A stretch of DNA of 64,000 nt from Micrococcaceae bacterium (GTDB lineage: Bacteria > Actinomycetota > Actinomycetes > Actinomycetales > Micrococcaceae): assembly GCA_013393415.1 (NCBI GenBank), contig JABXHI010000001.1, positions 1 through 64,000 of the forward strand, in the 5' to 3' direction. The translations under genes and the position numbers were made by a program. The notes below the pieces were generated by a model, which saw nothing but the letters and a program-made list of their open reading frames with translations, had not been told where the DNA came from and made no database searches. Within the stretch, counting starts at the first letter, position 1, and each line of letters starts with the position of its first letter. This document shows positions 9,815-18,524 of the stretch, in pieces.

Positions 9815-11047
9815 ATGATGCGTTGGTTAACTGCAGGAGAATCTCACGGTTCCGGACTCGTGGGGATTATTGAAGGATTGCCGGCTGGTATCGAAATCAC
9901 CACGGCCGACATTCAAGACGCGTTGCTGAGACGCCGACTAGGGTACGGCCGCGGCGCGCGTATGAAGTTTGAAAAGGACGAGGTCACCATTATCTCTGGT
10001 GTCCGTCATGGAATCACCCTCGGCTCACCGGTCGCCATACACATCGCCAATACGGAATGGCCCAAATGGGATCTCGTCATGAATCCAGACCCGGTTGACC
10101 CGGAGGAAATTGAAGGACTGGCGAGAAACGCAGCCCTCACACGTCCGCGCCCAGGTCACGCAGACATGGCCGGAATGCAGAAATTCGGTTTTGACGAAGC
10201 CCGTCCACTACTGGAACGCGCTTCAGCCCGCGAAACCGCCACGAGAGTGGCTCTGGGCCGTGTTGCCCAGCATTTCTTAGCCCAATTAGGCATTCGTACC
10301 GTCGCCCATACAGTGCGCATGGGCGAAATTGAAATCGCCCCGGGCTATGACTTTCCAACAGCCGATGATGTCGAGACCATAGACGCTGATCCGCTGCGCT
10401 GTATCGATCCGGAAGCATCCGCCAGGATGGTCGAAGCCGTCGATACCACCAAGAAGTCAGGCGAAACGCTCGGCGGCGTCGTCGAAGTGCTCGTGCATGA
10501 CGCACCCGTTGGACTGGGCTCTCATATTCACTGGGACCGCAGACTCGATTCGAAACTAGCCGGTGCTCTCATGGGCATCCAGGCGATGAAGGGCGTGGAA
10601 ATCGGTGATGGTTTTGATGTGGCCACGCGCGTTGGTTCCGACGCACACGATGCGATTATTCGCCATGCCGACGGCTCGGTAGCCCGGACCACGCATCGTG
10701 CTGGAGGCATCGAAGCGGGGATGTCCACCGGTGAACCAATTCGTGTGCGAGTCGCGATGAAACCGATCGCGACCGTGCCCCGTGCCCTTGCCACCGTCGA
10801 TGTGGCGACCGGCCAAGCCACAAAGGCCCACCACCAACGTTCGGACGTCACAGCAGTTCCCGCGTCCGGTGTGGTTGCCGAGGCAATGGTGGCCCTGGTC
10901 ATCGCCGGCGAAGTGTTAGAAAAATTTGGTGGCGACTCGGTCGAAGAAACCCGTCGCAATATGCACAGTTTCACCGCCAACATCAAGCCCATCCCAGAAC
11001 CCGAAAGTGACCACGTAGACCAGCACGATATGGGCGACCCACTCTAA
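9815..11047 (+). CDS. aroC: chorismate synthase
   Basis: Catalyses the last step to chorismate using reduced FMN. At 410 residues it is a normal actinobacterial length. Typical segments are WLTAGESHG at the N-terminus, [17 protein letters not shown] near residues 40-56, RPRPGHAD and the [12 protein letters not shown] motif near 136-147. The start is ATG 9815 (MM) after AAAGAATCGGG. The shikimate kinase/dehydroquinate synthase frame follows with only 2 bases between stop and start, so the genes are translated from one message. Confidence 0.97.
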   Translation: MMRWLTAGESHGSGLVGIIEGLPAGIEITTADIQDALLRRRLGYGRGARMKFEKDEVTIISGVRHGITLGSPVAIHIANTEWPKWDLVMNPDPVDPEEIEGLARNAALTRPRPGHADMAGMQKFGFDEARPLLERASARETATRVALGRVAQHFLAQLGIRTVAHTVRMGEIEIAPGYDFPTADDVETIDADPLRCIDPEASARMVEAVDTTKKSGETLGGVVEVLVHDAPVGLGSHIHWDRRLDSKLAGALMGIQAMKGVEIGDGFDVATRVGSDAHDAIIRHADGSVARTTHRAGGIEAGMSTGEPIRVRVAMKPIATVPRALATVDVATGQATKAHHQRSDVTAVPASGVVAEAMVALVIAGEVLEKFGGDSVEETRRNMHSFTANIKPIPEPESDHVDQHDMGDPL

Positions 11048-11049
11048 CA

Positions 11050-12714
11050 ATGCACGAACATTCACCACCGATCGTGTTGATCGGACCGATGGGGTCAGGA
11101 AAGACCACGGTCGGCAAGCATCTCGCACAGCGTCTAGGGGCCACGTATACCGATACTGACGACCTGTTCGTCACTCGTCACGGGGTCATTGTCGAATACT
11201 TCATCACCCACGGTGAAGAGGCATTTCGTGATGCAGAACAAGAAATTGTGGCCGACGCCGCGACACGCAGCAGTTCTGGCATCTTGTCGTTGGGTGGGGG
11301 AGCGGTCATTCGAGCCGCTAATCGCGAAATCGTCCGCAACCATGGGTACGTCATTTTTCTCGATGTCAGTGAGCAGCAAGCGCTGCAACGACTCGGTGAT
11401 GCCTCCGGACGCCCTGTCCTCGCGGGGGATCCTGCACGGAACTGGTCGCGCATCCGAACAGAGCGGTTGGAGTATTTCACAGACTCGGCGCACCGGGTGA
11501 TCGACACGACCGGACTGGACGTAGATGATGTGGCGACTATGATCATCGAGGGACACCAACAATTTTTGGCAAGGAATACAACGCACTCTATGTCTGAAAA
11601 CACAACACCCGAGACCACAGATCAGCCGACCGTCATCGAAGTATCTGGCGGATCGGCCAACGAAATGCACGGCGGCTACGACGTGGCAATTGGTCGGGGC
11701 CTCCTGTCCCGTTTGCCAGACATTCTGGGGGCTCAACCGCACCGGGTCGCTATTATCTTGCCCCGGGCTTTGCGCGCCACCGGAGATGTCGTCAAATCCG
11801 CGCTCGATGAGGCCGGCTATAACGCCGTGTTGGTCGAGATTCCGGACTCTGAAGAAGGCAAACACATCGAGGTAGCCTCATTCTGCTGGCAAGTCTTGGG
11901 CCAGAGTGATTTCACCCGTTCAGATGCCATCGTGTCTGTTGGCGGAGGCGCGGTCTCGGACCTGGCCGGTTTCGTTGCTGCTACCTGGTTGCGCGGTGTC
12001 CGAGTGGTGCACATGCCCACGACACTGCTGGGTATGGTCGATGCCGCCGTCGGTGGCAAGACCGGTATCAATACCTCCGAGGGGAAAAACCTCGTGGGCT
12101 CATTCCATCCACCCGCAGGTGTGCTCGCAGACCTGGATACCTTGTTGACGCTGCCGAAAAACGAGCTGGTCTCCGGGCTCGCCGAGGTCATCAAGTGTGG
12201 ATTCATCGCAGATGAAAAAATTCTGGATCTGATCGAAGACCAAATGTCGCAGGTAACCAACCCTCATTCGGCAGTGCTGCGTGAACTTATCGAACGGGCA
12301 ATCCAAGTCAAAGCCGACATTGTTGGCAAGGATTTCAAAGAAGCCAGCGACCGTCAGATGCTCAATTATGGGCACACGCTGGGACACGCCATCGAATTGG
12401 CGGAGCGCTACCAATACCGTCATGGGGCAGCTGTGGCTGTCGGTATGGTCTTCGCCGCGGAACTGGCGCGGTCGGTGGGTCGCCTCGATGACGCAACGGT
12501 CGAGCGTCACAAACAGATCCTGGAAGGTGTGGGACTGCCCACGTCGTATCACGGTGATCGTTGGGCAATGCTGCTTGATGGTATTCGTCGGGATAAGAAA
12601 AACCGTGGAGAACAGCTGCGCTTTGTCCTCTTGGAATCCCAAGGTTCCCCAGTGATTTACGACGTGCCAGACGAATCCTTGCTCTTTGCTGCCTACCAGG
12701 AAATTGCTGACTAG
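11050..12714 (+). CDS. aroKB: bifunctional shikimate kinase / 3-dehydroquinate synthase
   Basis: One uninterrupted frame of 554 residues holds two enzymes that are usually separate in relatives. Residues 1-175 are shikimate kinase: P-loop GPMGSGKT (12-19), the DTDD shikimate/Mg site, EEAFR, GGGAV and the GRPVL lid. Residues about 195-554 are dehydroquinate synthase: GGGAVSDLAGFVA and GKTGIN NAD-binding elements and predicted zinc ligands Glu379, His442 and His458. The Ser/Thr-rich linker contains an in-frame ATG at 11590 with AAGGA 14 bases upstream, so separate AroB could also be made by internal initiation. AroKB fusions are known in some other bacteria. The enzymes act at steps 5 and 2 of the shikimate pathway. 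Confidence 0.93.
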   Translation: MHEHSPPIVLIGPMGSGKTTVGKHLAQRLGATYTDTDDLFVTRHGVIVEYFITHGEEAFRDAEQEIVADAATRSSSGILSLGGGAVIRAANREIVRNHGYVIFLDVSEQQALQRLGDASGRPVLAGDPARNWSRIRTERLEYFTDSAHRVIDTTGLDVDDVATMIIEGHQQFLARNTTHSMSENTTPETTDQPTVIEVSGGSANEMHGGYDVAIGRGLLSRLPDILGAQPHRVAIILPRALRATGDVVKSALDEAGYNAVLVEIPDSEEGKHIEVASFCWQVLGQSDFTRSDAIVSVGGGAVSDLAGFVAATWLRGVRVVHMPTTLLGMVDAAVGGKTGINTSEGKNLVGSFHPPAGVLADLDTLLTLPKNELVSGLAEVIKCGFIADEKILDLIEDQMSQVTNPHSAVLRELIERAIQVKADIVGKDFKEASDRQMLNYGHTLGHAIELAERYQYRHGAAVAVGMVFAAELARSVGRLDDATVERHKQILEGVGLPTSYHGDRWAMLLDGIRRDKKNRGEQLRFVLLESQGSPVIYDVPDESLLFAAYQEIAD

Positions 12715-12830
12715 AACGCGGCGCACAACGCGCGGTCGATTACACTAGTCCAAGGTTCAGTTATGTCACTGTGCTTGGAATCTGCCAGAATATGTACTTA
12801 TCACGAAAACTTTAATGGAGAATACGCCTT

Positions 12831-13400
12831 ATGGTTATGCTCACCAGTAACGACATTAAAAACGGTTCGGTCGTCGTCGTTGACGGCCAGCTGTGGCAGG
12901 TCCAAGAATTCCAGCACGTCAAGCCAGGTAAAGGTGGGGCGTTTGTTCGCACCAAAATTAAAAACCTGACCTCCGGCAAAACGGTGGACAAAACCTGGAA
13001 CGCCGGGGCCAAACTCGAGTTTGCCACCGTGGATCGTTCCGAATACCAGTTCTTGTACCGTGATGGTGACGAATTCATTTTCATGGATCTCACCACGTTT
13101 GACCAGGTCATGGTCCCAGCCTCGGTAGTGGGCAATGCTGCCAACTTCTTGTTGGAAAACGAGAACGCACAGATCGCTATTTCCGACGGCACGCCGCTGT
13201 ACCTCGAATTGCCCCCGTCGGTCATCCTGGAAATTACCTACACCGAACCGGGATTACAAGGTGATCGTTCGTCAGGTGGCACCAAACCTGCGACGTTGGA
13301 AACAGGATACGAAATTCAGGTCCCACTTTTTATGGAAGAGGGCACCAAGGTCAAAGTAGACACCCGCAACGGTGAATACCAAGGCCGGGTCACTGACTAA
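12831..13400 (+). CDS. efp: translation elongation factor P
   Basis: A 189-residue factor that relieves ribosome stalling at proline runs. The N-terminal KOW-like domain carries the [10 protein letters not shown] loop, with Lys34 at the position modified in some bacteria; two OB domains follow, ending in [12 protein letters not shown]. Start ATG 12831 has GGAGAA upstream; a second ATG at 12837 is possible. nusB follows immediately. The 116 bases upstream probably hold its promoter, since aroKB ends before them, but I could not define convincing boxes. Confidence 0.96.
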   Translation: MVMLTSNDIKNGSVVVVDGQLWQVQEFQHVKPGKGGAFVRTKIKNLTSGKTVDKTWNAGAKLEFATVDRSEYQFLYRDGDEFIFMDLTTFDQVMVPASVVGNAANFLLENENAQIAISDGTPLYLELPPSVILEITYTEPGLQGDRSSGGTKPATLETGYEIQVPLFMEEGTKVKVDTRNGEYQGRVTD

Positions 13401-13424
13401 TTGCCGGCACGGAGCAACACCACA

Positions 13425-13868
13425 TTGTCTAAAAAATCACATGACCAATCACGACACATCGGCGCCCGCGGCCGGGCCCGCCGTCGTGCCCTGGAGATCC
13501 TGTTCGAAGCAGAGCAGCGTCACACGACACCCTTAGCTGCACTGCAGCGACGTCGTGACCACACGGATCAAACCATCAACCCCTATACCACCGCGATCAT
13601 TGATGGGGTCATCACCCATCAAGAACAAATCGATGAGCTGCTAGCACAGTATGCGCACGGATGGACGCTGGAGCGCATGCTCGGTATGGATAAATCGATT
13701 TTGCGCCTGGGCGCGTGGGAATTGCTCTTCTACGACGGCATGCCAGATGGGGCAGCCGTCAACGAAGCCGTCAATATGGCGCGCGAATATTCCAATGACG
13801 ATTCACCCAGCTATGTCAACGGGGTGCTCGGTCGACTCCAGGAACTCAAACCCACCTTGATCCTGTAA
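13425..13868 (+). CDS. nusB: transcription antitermination factor NusB
   Basis: An RNA-binding all-helical protein that joins NusE (S10) at boxA for rRNA antitermination. It is about 147 residues with the conserved RRRALEILFEAEQR helix, MLGMDKSILRLGAWELLF and VNEAVNMAREYS segments. The start is uncertain: TTG 13425 follows CGGAG at a good distance, while TTG 13401 lies right after the efp stop. It pairs with efp, as in most Gram-positive bacteria, and precedes the pyrimidine leader. Confidence 0.92.
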   Translation: MSKKSHDQSRHIGARGRARRRALEILFEAEQRHTTPLAALQRRRDHTDQTINPYTTAIIDGVITHQEQIDELLAQYAHGWTLERMLGMDKSILRLGAWELLFYDGMPDGAAVNEAVNMAREYSNDDSPSYVNGVLGRLQELKPTLIL

Positions 13869-13934
13869 CCGGTCGGTTGGACAGGCTAACCGGTGCTACA
13901 GTTACAACGAGTGAAGCTACGGGGACACCACGTA

Positions 13935-13979
13935 TCCCGCAGATCCTTTAAAGATCCGTCCTGCGAGGCGGGAAAGGAG
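13935..13979 (+). promoter_or_regulatory. PyrR-binding RNA switch sequestering the pyrR ribosome binding site
   Basis: A hairpin CCGTC (13956-13960) / GGCGG (13967-13971) closes the hexaloop CTGCGA, which matches the CNGNGA loop of known PyrR sites. Around it TCCTTT (13944-13949) pairs with AAAGGA (13973-13978), burying the pyrR Shine-Dalgarno AAAGGAG. A competing helix TCCCGC (13935-13940) with GCGGGA (13968-13973) excludes both and would free the site. This fits translational repression of pyrR by UMP-bound PyrR, as reported for mycobacteria, rather than the terminator switch of Bacillus. Confidence 0.85.
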
Positions 13980-13986
13980 ACAAGCT

Positions 13987-14571
13987 GTGGTGCAAGAACC
14001 TGTGCGTCAAGCACGCACCGTGATGTCGGCAGCCGATATAGATCGGGTGTTGACTCGTATTGCCCATGAGATTCTAGAAGCGAACCGCGGTGCGCAGCAT
14101 CTGCTGGTACTGGGCATCCCACGTCGCGGCGTCCCGCTGGCCAACAGACTGGCCGCCAAATTGGCAGAAATTGAGCCCGACTTCGTTGCAGCCGAGCGCA
14201 CCGGTCAGCTCGACATAACCATGTATCGCGACGATCTTGCCCGTGCAGGCTCACGGGTACCAGCCTCCACAATCATCCCCGCTACCGGTGTCGACGGTGC
14301 CGTCGTCGTGCTCGTTGATGATGTGCTGTATTCCGGACGTACCATTCGCGCCGCACTAGACGCTTTGGCCGATATTGGCCGCCCAGAAACGGTCCGGTTG
14401 GCTGTGCTCGTGGACCGCGGGCACCGACAGTTACCGCTGCGTGCAGACTACGCGGGCAAAAACCTCCCAACTGCCTCGACCGAACATGTCCGGGTACAGA
14501 TGTCCGAAATCGACAGTGACGACGAACAGTTCACCGTCGATCAGGTACAAATCTTGGATGTGATGAACTGA
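13987..14571 (+). CDS. pyrR: bifunctional pyr operon regulator / uracil phosphoribosyltransferase
   Basis: PyrR senses UMP versus PRPP and binds the leader RNA of its operon; it can also make UMP from uracil. The 194-residue product has the PRPP loop [19 protein letters not shown] (about 99-117) and the PRRGVPLA segment. GTG 13987 is preceded by AAAGGAG inside the RNA switch. The stop codon overlaps the ATG of pyrB by one base (TGATG), so changes in pyrR translation should affect downstream genes. Confidence 0.96.
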   Translation: MVQEPVRQARTVMSAADIDRVLTRIAHEILEANRGAQHLLVLGIPRRGVPLANRLAAKLAEIEPDFVAAERTGQLDITMYRDDLARAGSRVPASTIIPATGVDGAVVVLVDDVLYSGRTIRAALDALADIGRPETVRLAVLVDRGHRQLPLRADYAGKNLPTASTEHVRVQMSEIDSDDEQFTVDQVQILDVMN

Positions 14572-15521
14572 TGCGTCACCTCCTAGCGACCCGCAACCTG
14601 TCGTATGACAACGCCATGTCGATTCTTGATACCGCTCAAGAAATGGCCACCGTGGCTGATCGGTCGATCAAAAAGCTGCCGACCCTGCGCGGCCAAACCG
14701 TCGTCAACCTGTTTTTTGAAGACTCCACACGGACCCGAACATCATTCGAAGCCGCCGCCAAGCGCCTGTCTGCAGACGTGCTGAACTTCGCGCTCAAAAC
14801 GTCATCGGTTTCCAAAGGCGAATCGCTCAAAGACACGGTTCAAACACTCGAAGCCATCGGTGGCGATGCGATTGTCATGCGCCACTGGGCGTCTGGAGCC
14901 GCCGAGCAACTGGCCAACTTCGGGTGGTCATCATCTGCGGTCATCAACGCGGGAGACGGGACCCACGAACACCCAACCCAAGCGTTATTGGACGCCTTTA
15001 CCCTCCGGACCAGGCTGCATGGTGACCAGGCGACGGCCAAAGATCTTGATGGGGTACACGTCGTCATTGTGGGAGATATCTTGCACTCGCGCGTGGCGCG
15101 ATCCAATGTGTGGCTGCTACACACCCTCGGAGCCAAAGTCACGTTGTCCGGTCCTCCAACATTGATGCCGGTTGGTGCCCAGACCTGGCCCGTGGATATT
15201 AACTACGACCTCAACGAGCTGCTGGCACAGCGCCCCGATGCAGTGATGATGCTCCGGGTCCAGGCCGAGCGGATGTCCGGGGATTTCTTCCCGTCAGCCG
15301 CCGAATACATCCGTGGCTGGGGCCTGACGAATGATCGCTACAAAACCATCGCGGACACCAAAACGCTCATCATGCACCCCGGCCCGATGAACCGCGGACT
15401 CGAAATCTCCGCGGCAGCTGCCGACTCACCCCAAAACACCGCGCTCGAACAAGTCAGCAACGGTGTCTCCATACGCATGGCAGTCCTGTACCTGCTACTC
15501 GCAGGCCAACCTGGACAATGA
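14571..15521 (+). CDS. pyrB: aspartate carbamoyltransferase catalytic subunit
   Basis: Condenses carbamoyl phosphate with aspartate, the committed step of pyrimidine synthesis. The 316-residue chain shows the carbamoyl-phosphate loop STRTRTS (52-58), the second-site KGESLKDT loop (about 84-91), HPTQALLD and HPGPMNRG. There is no pyrI, as in other actinobacteria. It overlaps pyrR by one base and runs to the start of pyrC. Its substrate must come from the CarAB encoded downstream, whose glutaminase half looks inactive. Confidence 0.97.
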   Translation: MRHLLATRNLSYDNAMSILDTAQEMATVADRSIKKLPTLRGQTVVNLFFEDSTRTRTSFEAAAKRLSADVLNFALKTSSVSKGESLKDTVQTLEAIGGDAIVMRHWASGAAEQLANFGWSSSAVINAGDGTHEHPTQALLDAFTLRTRLHGDQATAKDLDGVHVVIVGDILHSRVARSNVWLLHTLGAKVTLSGPPTLMPVGAQTWPVDINYDLNELLAQRPDAVMMLRVQAERMSGDFFPSAAEYIRGWGLTNDRYKTIADTKTLIMHPGPMNRGLEISAAAADSPQNTALEQVSNGVSIRMAVLYLLLAGQPGQ

Positions 15522-15532
15522 AAGGCCACCTC

Positions 15533-16858
15533 ATGACTCTCACCTATCTCCTCACCGGTGGTACCACACCGGACGGTGTGCAAACCGATGTTGGCATTGA
15601 CGCTCACGGCACGATCGCCCACCTTGGACCACACCGCACGGCTGATGCCGCCGAAGTCATTGACGTAAGCGGTAAAATCGTCCTGCCCGGACTGGTTGAC
15701 CTCCACACCCACCTGCGTGAGCCCGGTAATAATGATGCCGAAACCGTCGAGACCGGTAGCCGAGCCGCTGCACGAGGTGGTTTCACCGCCGTGCATGCGA
15801 TGGCGAACTCTAACCCGGTGGCTGATACCGCAGGCGTGGTCGAGCAAGTTCACAGGTTGGGCCGTGAGGCTGGATGGACTGATGTCTACCCTGTTGGCGC
15901 GGTGACCGTGGGACTAGCCGGTGAACGGTTAGCAGAGTTGTCGGCCATGCACGATTCAGCGGCCAACGTCACCATGTTCTCCGATGACGGTATGTGCGTG
16001 TGGGACCCGGTCTTGATGCGTCGCGGGCTGGAATACGTGAAATCGTTTGACGGATTTATTGCCCAGCACGCCCAAGAACCTCGGCTGACCGAAGGCGCCC
16101 AGATGAACGAGTCGGCGCTGTCTTCGGAACTGGGATTGGCGGGGTGGCCAGCCGTTGCCGAAGAATCCATTATTGCCCGCGACGTACTGCTGGCTCAGCA
16201 CGTCGATTCCCGAGTCCACATCTGTCACGTGTCGACTGCCGGATCGGTCGAGCTCATCCGGTGGGCAAAATCCCAAGGCATCCGCGTGACCGCAGAAGTC
16301 ACACCGCACCATCTGCTGCTGACCGAAGATTACGTCAAAACCTATGATCCGCTATATAAGGTCAATCCACCGTTACGCAGAGATACGGATGTGCACGCGT
16401 TACGCCAAGGTCTTGCCGATGGCACGATCGATACTGTTGGCACCGACCATGCACCCCACACCGATGAAAAGAAACAATGTGAGTGGGTTGTCGCAGCGAT
16501 GGGCATGACCGGATTGGAAACAGCACTACCGGTTATCCAACACACGATGGTCGACACCGGACTGCTCGATTGGCACGGAGTTGCCCGAGTTATGTCGGCG
16601 AACCCGGCCAGCATCTACGGGCACGGTGAGCATGGTCAGCTGACGCAAACCGGAGGCTTGGTGGAGGGGGCATCCGCCAACATCGCCGTATACGATCCCA
16701 ACCATCGCTTCGTCGTGAATCCCGTAGAGCACACCTCAAAATCGGCTAACTCACCATACCGCGGGATGGAATTGGCTGGCCAAGTGTCCGAGGTGTTTTA
16801 TCGTGGACACCGAGTCGTCGCCGCCGCACACCTCACCACCCCCTACCAACACAGCTGA
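15533..16858 (+). CDS. pyrC: dihydroorotase
   Basis: Cyclises carbamoyl aspartate to dihydroorotate. It is a class I amidohydrolase of about 441 residues with the metal-binding HTHLREPG motif near residues 58-65, MANSNPVADTA, the histidines of HICHVSTA and TPHHLLL, and the catalytic GTDHAPH motif. ATG 15533 follows AAAGG at seven bases and is preferred; ATG 15518 overlaps the pyrB stop and is also possible. It is in one transcription unit with pyrB and the next small gene. Confidence 0.96.
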   Translation: MTLTYLLTGGTTPDGVQTDVGIDAHGTIAHLGPHRTADAAEVIDVSGKIVLPGLVDLHTHLREPGNNDAETVETGSRAAARGGFTAVHAMANSNPVADTAGVVEQVHRLGREAGWTDVYPVGAVTVGLAGERLAELSAMHDSAANVTMFSDDGMCVWDPVLMRRGLEYVKSFDGFIAQHAQEPRLTEGAQMNESALSSELGLAGWPAVAEESIIARDVLLAQHVDSRVHICHVSTAGSVELIRWAKSQGIRVTAEVTPHHLLLTEDYVKTYDPLYKVNPPLRRDTDVHALRQGLADGTIDTVGTDHAPHTDEKKQCEWVVAAMGMTGLETALPVIQHTMVDTGLLDWHGVARVMSANPASIYGHGEHGQLTQTGGLVEGASANIAVYDPNHRFVVNPVEHTSKSANSPYRGMELAGQVSEVFYRGHRVVAAAHLTTPYQHS

Positions 16859-16876
16859 TAAGGAAAGATCCCAGTA

Positions 16877-17386
16877 GTGGACGAAACAACATTTACGGTC
16901 ACGCTCAGCGCGATCCTCATCGTAGGAATTATTGTCGGTATTATTTTCGGACGCCGAAATCGTACCAAGCGCCAACAGCACATCGCGCCACCTCCTGAAG
17001 TACCGCAGCAGCTGTTAGACGGCGAACCGAATACGGCCATCGAGGGCACCTACGTCAATACCGTGTTGGGCCAAGAACTCCTGGAACGTGTCACCGCACA
17101 TCGTCTGGGAAACCGCAGTGCAGCCCATCTCGAGGTGCACAACGATGGTATTGTCATGCTTCGCATCGGTGAGCCCAACTTCTTTATCCCGATTGACGAC
17201 ATCATCGCCACCTCAACGATTTCTGGGATCGCGGGAAAATTCGTGGAAAAAGACGGGATCTTCGCCATCACCTGGCAACTGCAAGACACCGAAGTCACCA
17301 CTGGATTCCGCACCCAATCAATCGCTGATCACCAAGAACTTCGCACAGAACTTGATACGCTTACCAACGGAAGGCAGACAGCATGA
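16877..17386 (+). CDS. membrane-anchored PH-like protein in the pyr operon
   Basis: A 169-residue protein with one N-terminal transmembrane helix (about 8-24, LSAILIVGIIVGIIFG), a basic RRNRTKR stretch facing the cytoplasm, and a beta-rich soluble domain (about 60-160) with the feel of bacterial PH-like domains. It lies between pyrC and carA and its stop overlaps carA by four bases, so it is translationally coupled. Similar single-helix proteins occupy this place in other Micrococcaceae. The function is unknown; a membrane tether or modulator for the pyrimidine enzymes is only a guess. Confidence 0.8.
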   Translation: MDETTFTVTLSAILIVGIIVGIIFGRRNRTKRQQHIAPPPEVPQQLLDGEPNTAIEGTYVNTVLGQELLERVTAHRLGNRSAAHLEVHNDGIVMLRIGEPNFFIPIDDIIATSTISGIAGKFVEKDGIFAITWQLQDTEVTTGFRTQSIADHQELRTELDTLTNGRQTA

Positions 17387-18504
17387 GCACATCAGCCAAA
17401 CTTGTCCTGGCAGATGGCACGATCTACGCAGGCACCACATATGCCGCAACTGGAAGCGCCTATGGTCAATTAGTGTTCGACACGACCATGACCGGCTACC
17501 AGCACAGTCTGACCGATCCGGCCAATACCGAGACCATTACGGTCTTCACTTTTCCACACGTTGGCAACGTCGGCGTCAATGCCGCCGACGCAGCATCGGA
17601 CACCTACTGGCCCAACGGGGTTGTCGTACGTGACCCAGCTCGAATCCGATCAAACTGGCAGTCGGAACGCGCATTGGACGAGGTACTGACCGAATCTAAC
17701 GTCGTGGGCATTGCGGGTGTCGATACCCGCGCACTGACGCGGCACATCGCAATGCTGGGTCAGATCAATGCCGGGATCTTTGCCGGCGATGCGGCCAGTG
17801 ATAGCGATGAGCATTTGGTAGCAAAAGTCCGCGATTGGAACAAACCTGACACAGCGCAACTGCTGCAACAGGTCACCACCACGACCGCGCACGTGGTCGA
17901 AGCAGACGATGCGAAGGCTACCGTGGCACTTGTTGATCTCGGTGTGCGTCGTGCGACCATCGACCAACTGGTACAACGCGGCAACTCTGTGCACGTGTTT
18001 CCTGCGACAACCTCGGCCGAAGAGCTGACTGCCGCTGGCGTCGACGGGGTGGTGCTGTCCTCGGGACCAGGGGACCCGTCTGATGTCACCGGCCAGATTG
18101 AGCTGGCAAAAGCACTGCTTGAATCGAAGACACCAATGCTCGGTATAGGGCTTGGACATCAGATCATCGCACGTGCCCTGGGCTATGAAACCTATCGCAT
18201 GGACCAAGCACAGCGTGGTCCAAACCAGCCCGTCTACGACACCACAACGGGTCAGACGGCGATGACTACACAGAACCACGAATACGCCGTCGACGCGCAG
18301 GTGGGGACCAGTGTTTCACCGGCCGGCTACGGCGACGTCATCGTCACCCAGTACAGCTTGAACGACCATTCGGTGGAAGCACTTCAAACAGTCGAGCTGC
18401 CTGTCGTCGCAGTGCAGTACTATCCAGAAAATTCAGCTGTGGAAGGTGATGAGCCGCATCCGGTCTTTGACCATTTTGCAACCCTGATCGCCACCGGTAA
18501 ATAA
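17383..18504 (+). CDS. carA: carbamoyl-phosphate synthase small subunit with degenerate glutaminase site
   Basis: CarA normally hydrolyses glutamine and passes ammonia to CarB. The 373-residue protein aligns along its whole length: N-terminal GYQHSLTDP and [21 protein letters not shown], then a class I glutamine amidotransferase domain with SSGPGDPSD and QNHEYAVD. The nucleophile elbow reads GIGLGHQ, so the catalytic Cys is Gly256 (codon GGG at 18148). The catalytic His of the usual HPE triad is Tyr347 (QYYPEN, TAT at 18421), and the Gly after QNH is Glu. Only the triad Glu (349) remains. The frame is intact, suggesting a kept structural role and ammonia-dependent carbamoyl phosphate synthesis. 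Confidence 0.93.
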   Translation: MSTSAKLVLADGTIYAGTTYAATGSAYGQLVFDTTMTGYQHSLTDPANTETITVFTFPHVGNVGVNAADAASDTYWPNGVVVRDPARIRSNWQSERALDEVLTESNVVGIAGVDTRALTRHIAMLGQINAGIFAGDAASDSDEHLVAKVRDWNKPDTAQLLQQVTTTTAHVVEADDAKATVALVDLGVRRATIDQLVQRGNSVHVFPATTSAEELTAAGVDGVVLSSGPGDPSDVTGQIELAKALLESKTPMLGIGLGHQIIARALGYETYRMDQAQRGPNQPVYDTTTGQTAMTTQNHEYAVDAQVGTSVSPAGYGDVIVTQYSLNDHSVEALQTVELPVVAVQYYPENSAVEGDEPHPVFDHFATLIATGK

Positions 18505-18524
18505 GACTTAGGAAACGACAGACC

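Noticed and set aside
11134-11865. 243-codon reverse-strand open frame inside aroKB
   Set aside because: It lies entirely antisense to two well-supported enzyme domains and shows no domain.
17383-18504. carA as a pseudogene
   Set aside because: Despite catalytic losses the frame is full length, ribosome coupling is kept and conserved non-catalytic blocks remain, so a living variant is more likely than decay.
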